Source: Streptomyces sp. A1277
GTDB taxonomy: Bacteria > Actinomycetota > Actinomycetes > Streptomycetales > Streptomycetaceae
Length of the DNA stretch: 49,950 bases
Assembly: GCF_004795015.1 (NCBI RefSeq)
Contig: NZ_SSBI01000058.1
Location: 1-49,950, forward strand
Direction: 5' to 3'
Below are positions 47,679 through 49,950 of the stretch, one piece after another. The first letter of the stretch is position 1. Every line of letters starts with the position of its first letter. The notes under the pieces are model-generated. The model saw only the letters and a program-made list of their open reading frames with translations, was not told the DNA's origin and searched no databases. A program made the position numbers and the translations under genes.

Positions 47679-48548
47679 ATGACTGCCCAGATTCTCGATG
47701 GCAAGGCCACCGCAGCAGCGATCAAGTCCGATCTCACCGTCCGCGTGGCGGCCCTCAAGGCCCGGGGCATCACCCCCGGCCTGGGAACCCTGCTGGTCGG
47801 GGACGACCCGGGCAGCAGGTGGTACGTGAACGGCAAGCACAAGGACTGCGCCCAGGTCGGTATCGGCTCCATCCAGCGCGAACTGCCCGCCACCGCCACG
47901 CAGGAGGAGATCGAGGACGTCGTCCGCGAGCTCAACGCCGACCCCGCGTGCACGGGTTACATCGTGCAGCTCCCCCTGCCCGAGGGGATCGACACCAACC
48001 GCGTCCTGGAGCTGATGGATCCGGCCAAGGACGCCGACGGCCTCCACCCGATGAGCCTGGGCCGGCTCGTGCTCAACGAGGCGGGCCCGCTCCCCTGCAC
48101 CCCGCAGGGTGTCGTCCAGCTGCTGCGCCACCACGGCGTCGAGATCAACGGGGCGCACGTCGTGGTCGTCGGACGGGGCGTCACCATCGGGCGGTCCATC
48201 CCGCTGCTGCTGACCCGCAAGTCGGAGAACGCCACGGTGACCCAGTGCCACACCGGTACGCGTGATCTGGCCGCCCACCTGAAGCAGGCCGACATCATCG
48301 TGGCCGCCGCGGGCGTGCCGCACATCATCAAGCCCGAGGACGTGAAGCCGGGCGCCGCCGTCCTCGACGTCGGTGTCAGCCGCGACGAGAACGGCAAGAT
48401 CGTCGGCGACGTCCACCCGGGCGTGGCCGAGGTCGCCGCCTGGATCTCGCCGAACCCGGGCGGGGTCGGACCGATGACCCGCGCCCAGCTGCTCGTCAAC
48501 GTGGTCGAGGCCGCCGAGCGCGACGCCGACGCCCTCTCCGCCGGCTGA
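47679..48548 (+). CDS. folD: Methylenetetrahydrofolate dehydrogenase / cyclohydrolase
   Basis: It interconverts 5,10-methylene-THF and 10-formyl-THF, supplying the one-carbon units used by PurN and PurH. Motifs: YVNGKHKDCAQVGI with the catalytic Tyr/Lys, GYIVQLPLPEGID, DGLHPMSLGRL, GRGVTIGRSIPLLL (NADP loop) and PNPGGVGPMTRAQLL. Length 289 aa is typical. ATG 47679 has no Shine-Dalgarno; GAGTAT about 8-13 nt upstream could be a -10, giving a leaderless mRNA. The DUF3017 gene follows after 20 nt. Confidence 0.97.
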   Translation: MTAQILDGKATAAAIKSDLTVRVAALKARGITPGLGTLLVGDDPGSRWYVNGKHKDCAQVGIGSIQRELPATATQEEIEDVVRELNADPACTGYIVQLPLPEGIDTNRVLELMDPAKDADGLHPMSLGRLVLNEAGPLPCTPQGVVQLLRHHGVEINGAHVVVVGRGVTIGRSIPLLLTRKSENATVTQCHTGTRDLAAHLKQADIIVAAAGVPHIIKPEDVKPGAAVLDVGVSRDENGKIVGDVHPGVAEVAAWISPNPGGVGPMTRAQLLVNVVEAAERDADALSAG

Positions 48549-48568
48549 TCCGGCCCGGAAGGAACCCC

Positions 48569-49117
48569 ATGGGTGCTGGTACGAGTCCGGCCGACCGGGC
48601 CGCGTCGGAGTCCGGGCCGGCCACCGCAGGGACCGCGCCCGAGCCGGAGGCGGCCGACGCCGCGACCGGCGAGGGCGGGACCGAAGAGGCAGCGACCGGC
48701 GAGGGCGGGGCCACCGAAGTGCGCCGCTCGCGTCGGTTCTCGCTGACGCGGGACACCGCACGGCCCGAGGGCGGCGGCCGGGCGGCCGCCGGGGACGCTC
48801 CCGCACCGGCCCGTCAGTGGCCACTGCTCGCCGTGCTCTGCACGGCCGGGGCCGGACTGCTGATCGTGGCGGCCAACCCCTTCGACGGGGCATTCCGGAT
48901 CGGGACGATACTGATCGGCGTGGCGCTCCTGGTGGGCGCGGTCCTGCGCCTGGTCGTCCGCTCGGTCGGCATGCTCGCGGTGCGCTCCCGCTTCACCGAC
49001 CTGGTGACGTACGGGCTGCTGGGCGTCCTCATCGTGCTGCTCTCGCTGATGGCCCAGCCGAAGCCGTGGCTGGACATCCCGTTCCTGGAGGACGCGGTCC
49101 ACTTCACCGTGCGCTGA
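48569..49117 (+). CDS. DUF3017 family membrane protein
   Basis: The first ~85 residues are disordered (Ala/Glu/Gly, with ATGEGG repeated twice). Three hydrophobic helices follow: WPLLAVLCTAGAGLLIV, IGTILIGVALLVGAVLRLVV and VTYGLLGVLIVLLSLMA. The short C-terminal end (PKPWLDIPFLEDAVHF) is typical of DUF3017. The same protein follows folD in mycobacteria (Rv3356c-Rv3355c, from memory), so the pairing is conserved, but no function is known. RBS GGAAGGAA. Confidence 0.88.
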   Translation: MGAGTSPADRAASESGPATAGTAPEPEAADAATGEGGTEEAATGEGGATEVRRSRRFSLTRDTARPEGGGRAAAGDAPAPARQWPLLAVLCTAGAGLLIVAANPFDGAFRIGTILIGVALLVGAVLRLVVRSVGMLAVRSRFTDLVTYGLLGVLIVLLSLMAQPKPWLDIPFLEDAVHFTVR

Positions 49118-49134
49118 CGCACCCGGGCCGTGGA

Positions 49135-49174
49135 CCGGTGGCCGTCCCCTCCCCCGAGAAGGGACGGACACCGG
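49135..49174 (+). terminator. Terminator after folD-DUF3017
   Basis: CCGGTG-G-CCGTCCC pairs with GGGACGG-A-CACCGG: 13 base pairs with one internal G/A mismatch and a 12-nt loop, 17 nt after the stop. Confidence 0.8.
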
Positions 49175-49435
49175 GGCCGGGGCAACCCGGAGCGAAAAGC
49201 TCCGAACGCGGCGACTTGAGCGGCCTTGCCCCGTCCTGCTTCCAGCCTTGTCGGCCCGGCCGACCCGTTCAAGGGATGGCCGGGGCCTGTGGCACGGAAG
49301 TGACCATTCCGCCATCGTGTGATCGTCAGGCAACATCGTCGGGCAACGGTGGCAGACTGACCGGCGCGGTCCGGGGACGGCAGGACCACCGGGTCCGGAC
49401 AGGCGCGGAAGCAGGAGCGTACGTAGGGGAGAGTC
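49175..49435 (+). promoter_or_regulatory. Upstream region of the XRE regulator gene
   Basis: It contains a small hairpin, GGAGC-GAAAA-GCTCC (49188-49202), and an AT-richer zone at 49300-49350 that should hold the promoter. CAGACT (near 49354) is a weak -10 candidate. I find no known riboswitch pattern. Confidence 0.35.
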
Positions 49436-49950
49436 ATGCCTCGTTGGAAGGCACTGCCGCCGGATCTCGACCCGCAGATCCGGGAGTTCACCGGCCAGCT
49501 GCGCCGGCTCGTGGACCGGAGCGGCCTCGGCCTCGCCACGCTGGCCGACCGCACGGGCTACAGCAAGACGTCCTGGGAGCGGTATCTGAACGGCCGGCTG
49601 CTCGCACCCAGGGGAGCGATCCACGCGCTCGCCGAGGTCACGGGCACCAACCGCGTCCACCTCACCACCATGTGGGAGCTGTCGGAACGGGCCTGGAGCC
49701 GCGCCGAGATGCGCCAGGACATGACGATGGAGTCCATCCGGATCACCCAGGCGCGGGCCGCGCTCGGCGAGTCCGGCCGGAACCCGCCCGGCCACGGCAG
49801 GACCCGCCCCTCCGGCGGCGTCGACACCGCCCCGGGACGCTCCGCCCCCGGTCACGGCCGCCGCTTCGCCCCTCTGCCCCCGCAGCGCCCCGCGCCCCCG
49901 CACCCCCGGCAGCCGCAGGCCGGACCGCACGCGCCCCGGGGCCGGAGATC
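49436..49950 (+). CDS. XRE-family HTH regulator, 3' end outside window
   Basis: 171 codons are visible without a stop. The protein starts PRWKALPPDLDPQIREFTGQ, then an XRE-like HTH: LVDRSGLGLATLADRTGYSK followed by TSWERYLNGRLLAP. This form is common in Streptomyces regulators that couple an HTH to a variable C-terminal region. The visible C-terminal part is Pro/Arg/Gly-rich and probably leads to a membrane helix or output domain beyond the edge. RBS AGGGGAGA lies 5 nt before ATG 49436. Target unknown. Confidence 0.85.
   Translation, partial: MPRWKALPPDLDPQIREFTGQLRRLVDRSGLGLATLADRTGYSKTSWERYLNGRLLAPRGAIHALAEVTGTNRVHLTTMWELSERAWSRAEMRQDMTMESIRITQARAALGESGRNPPGHGRTRPSGGVDTAPGRSAPGHGRRFAPLPPQRPAPPHPRQPQAGPHAPRGRR

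Overview
The window is a very GC-rich, gene-dense piece of an actinobacterial chromosome, almost certainly Streptomyces or a close relative. The basis is codon use (G/C third positions throughout), GTG and TTG starts, short or absent 5' leaders, and gene order: gabD2, a ChoD-like GMC oxidoreductase, guaA, pcrA, icmB, sucCD, a PerM-like protein, purNH, and folD followed by DUF3017. I see no insertion sequences, prophage, tRNA, rRNA or CRISPR array. The window is core chromosome with one accessory-looking module.

Layout. 1-3.8 kb: two receptor-type Ser/Thr kinase genes, the first cut by the window edge. 3.9-9.6 kb: succinate-semialdehyde dehydrogenase, GMC oxidoreductase and a sortase-type (LAATG) surface protein. 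9.9-12.1 kb: a chorismate mutase reading left, behind what looks like a Phe/Tyr leader-peptide attenuator, divergent from guaA. 12.3-15.1 kb: class II aldolase-family protein, a membrane protein with a TIG-like tail, and DoxX. 15.0-18.8 kb: an envelope-stress locus of LiaFSR type (PspC/toastrack protein divergent from a PspC-histidine kinase and a LuxR-type regulator). 18.8-28.1 kb: GNAT, two paralogous NlpC/P60 hydrolases (the second behind a c-di-AMP ydaO riboswitch), PcrA helicase, a membrane-anchored M23 peptidase and a lipase. 28.4 kb: icmB, followed by small repeat arrays.

29.1-37.4 kb holds the most interesting block. A SWIM zinc-finger gene plus DUF5691 read left; a MoxR AAA+ ATPase, a DUF5682 protein and a VWA protein with intact MIDAS read right with 4-nt stop/start overlaps. 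The two arms share a control region carrying a perfect 12-bp inverted repeat. The parts resemble E. coli YehL/YehM/YehP/YehQ, whose function I do not know to be established. DUF5682 shows two GX2H motifs and a glutamate, the signature reported for the TIKI/TraB/PrgY metalloprotease-like fold, so I propose it as the catalytic effector of a chaperone-like ATPase-VWA machine.

37.6-49.9 kb is central metabolism: sucCD ending in a 48-bp perfect palindrome, an HTH/ECF-sigma-like/transmembrane fusion protein, a PerM-like (DUF6350) membrane protein, purN-purH behind a candidate promoter and 18-bp direct repeats, an RDD membrane protein, folD-DUF3017, and an XRE regulator cut by the right edge.

A recurring feature is in-frame tandem DNA repeats giving low-complexity tails or linkers, in the kinase linker, GMC tail, M23 cytoplasmic region, lipase N-terminus, DUF5682 tail and DUF6350 tail. 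Locus names from M. tuberculosis and E. coli are recalled, not searched.
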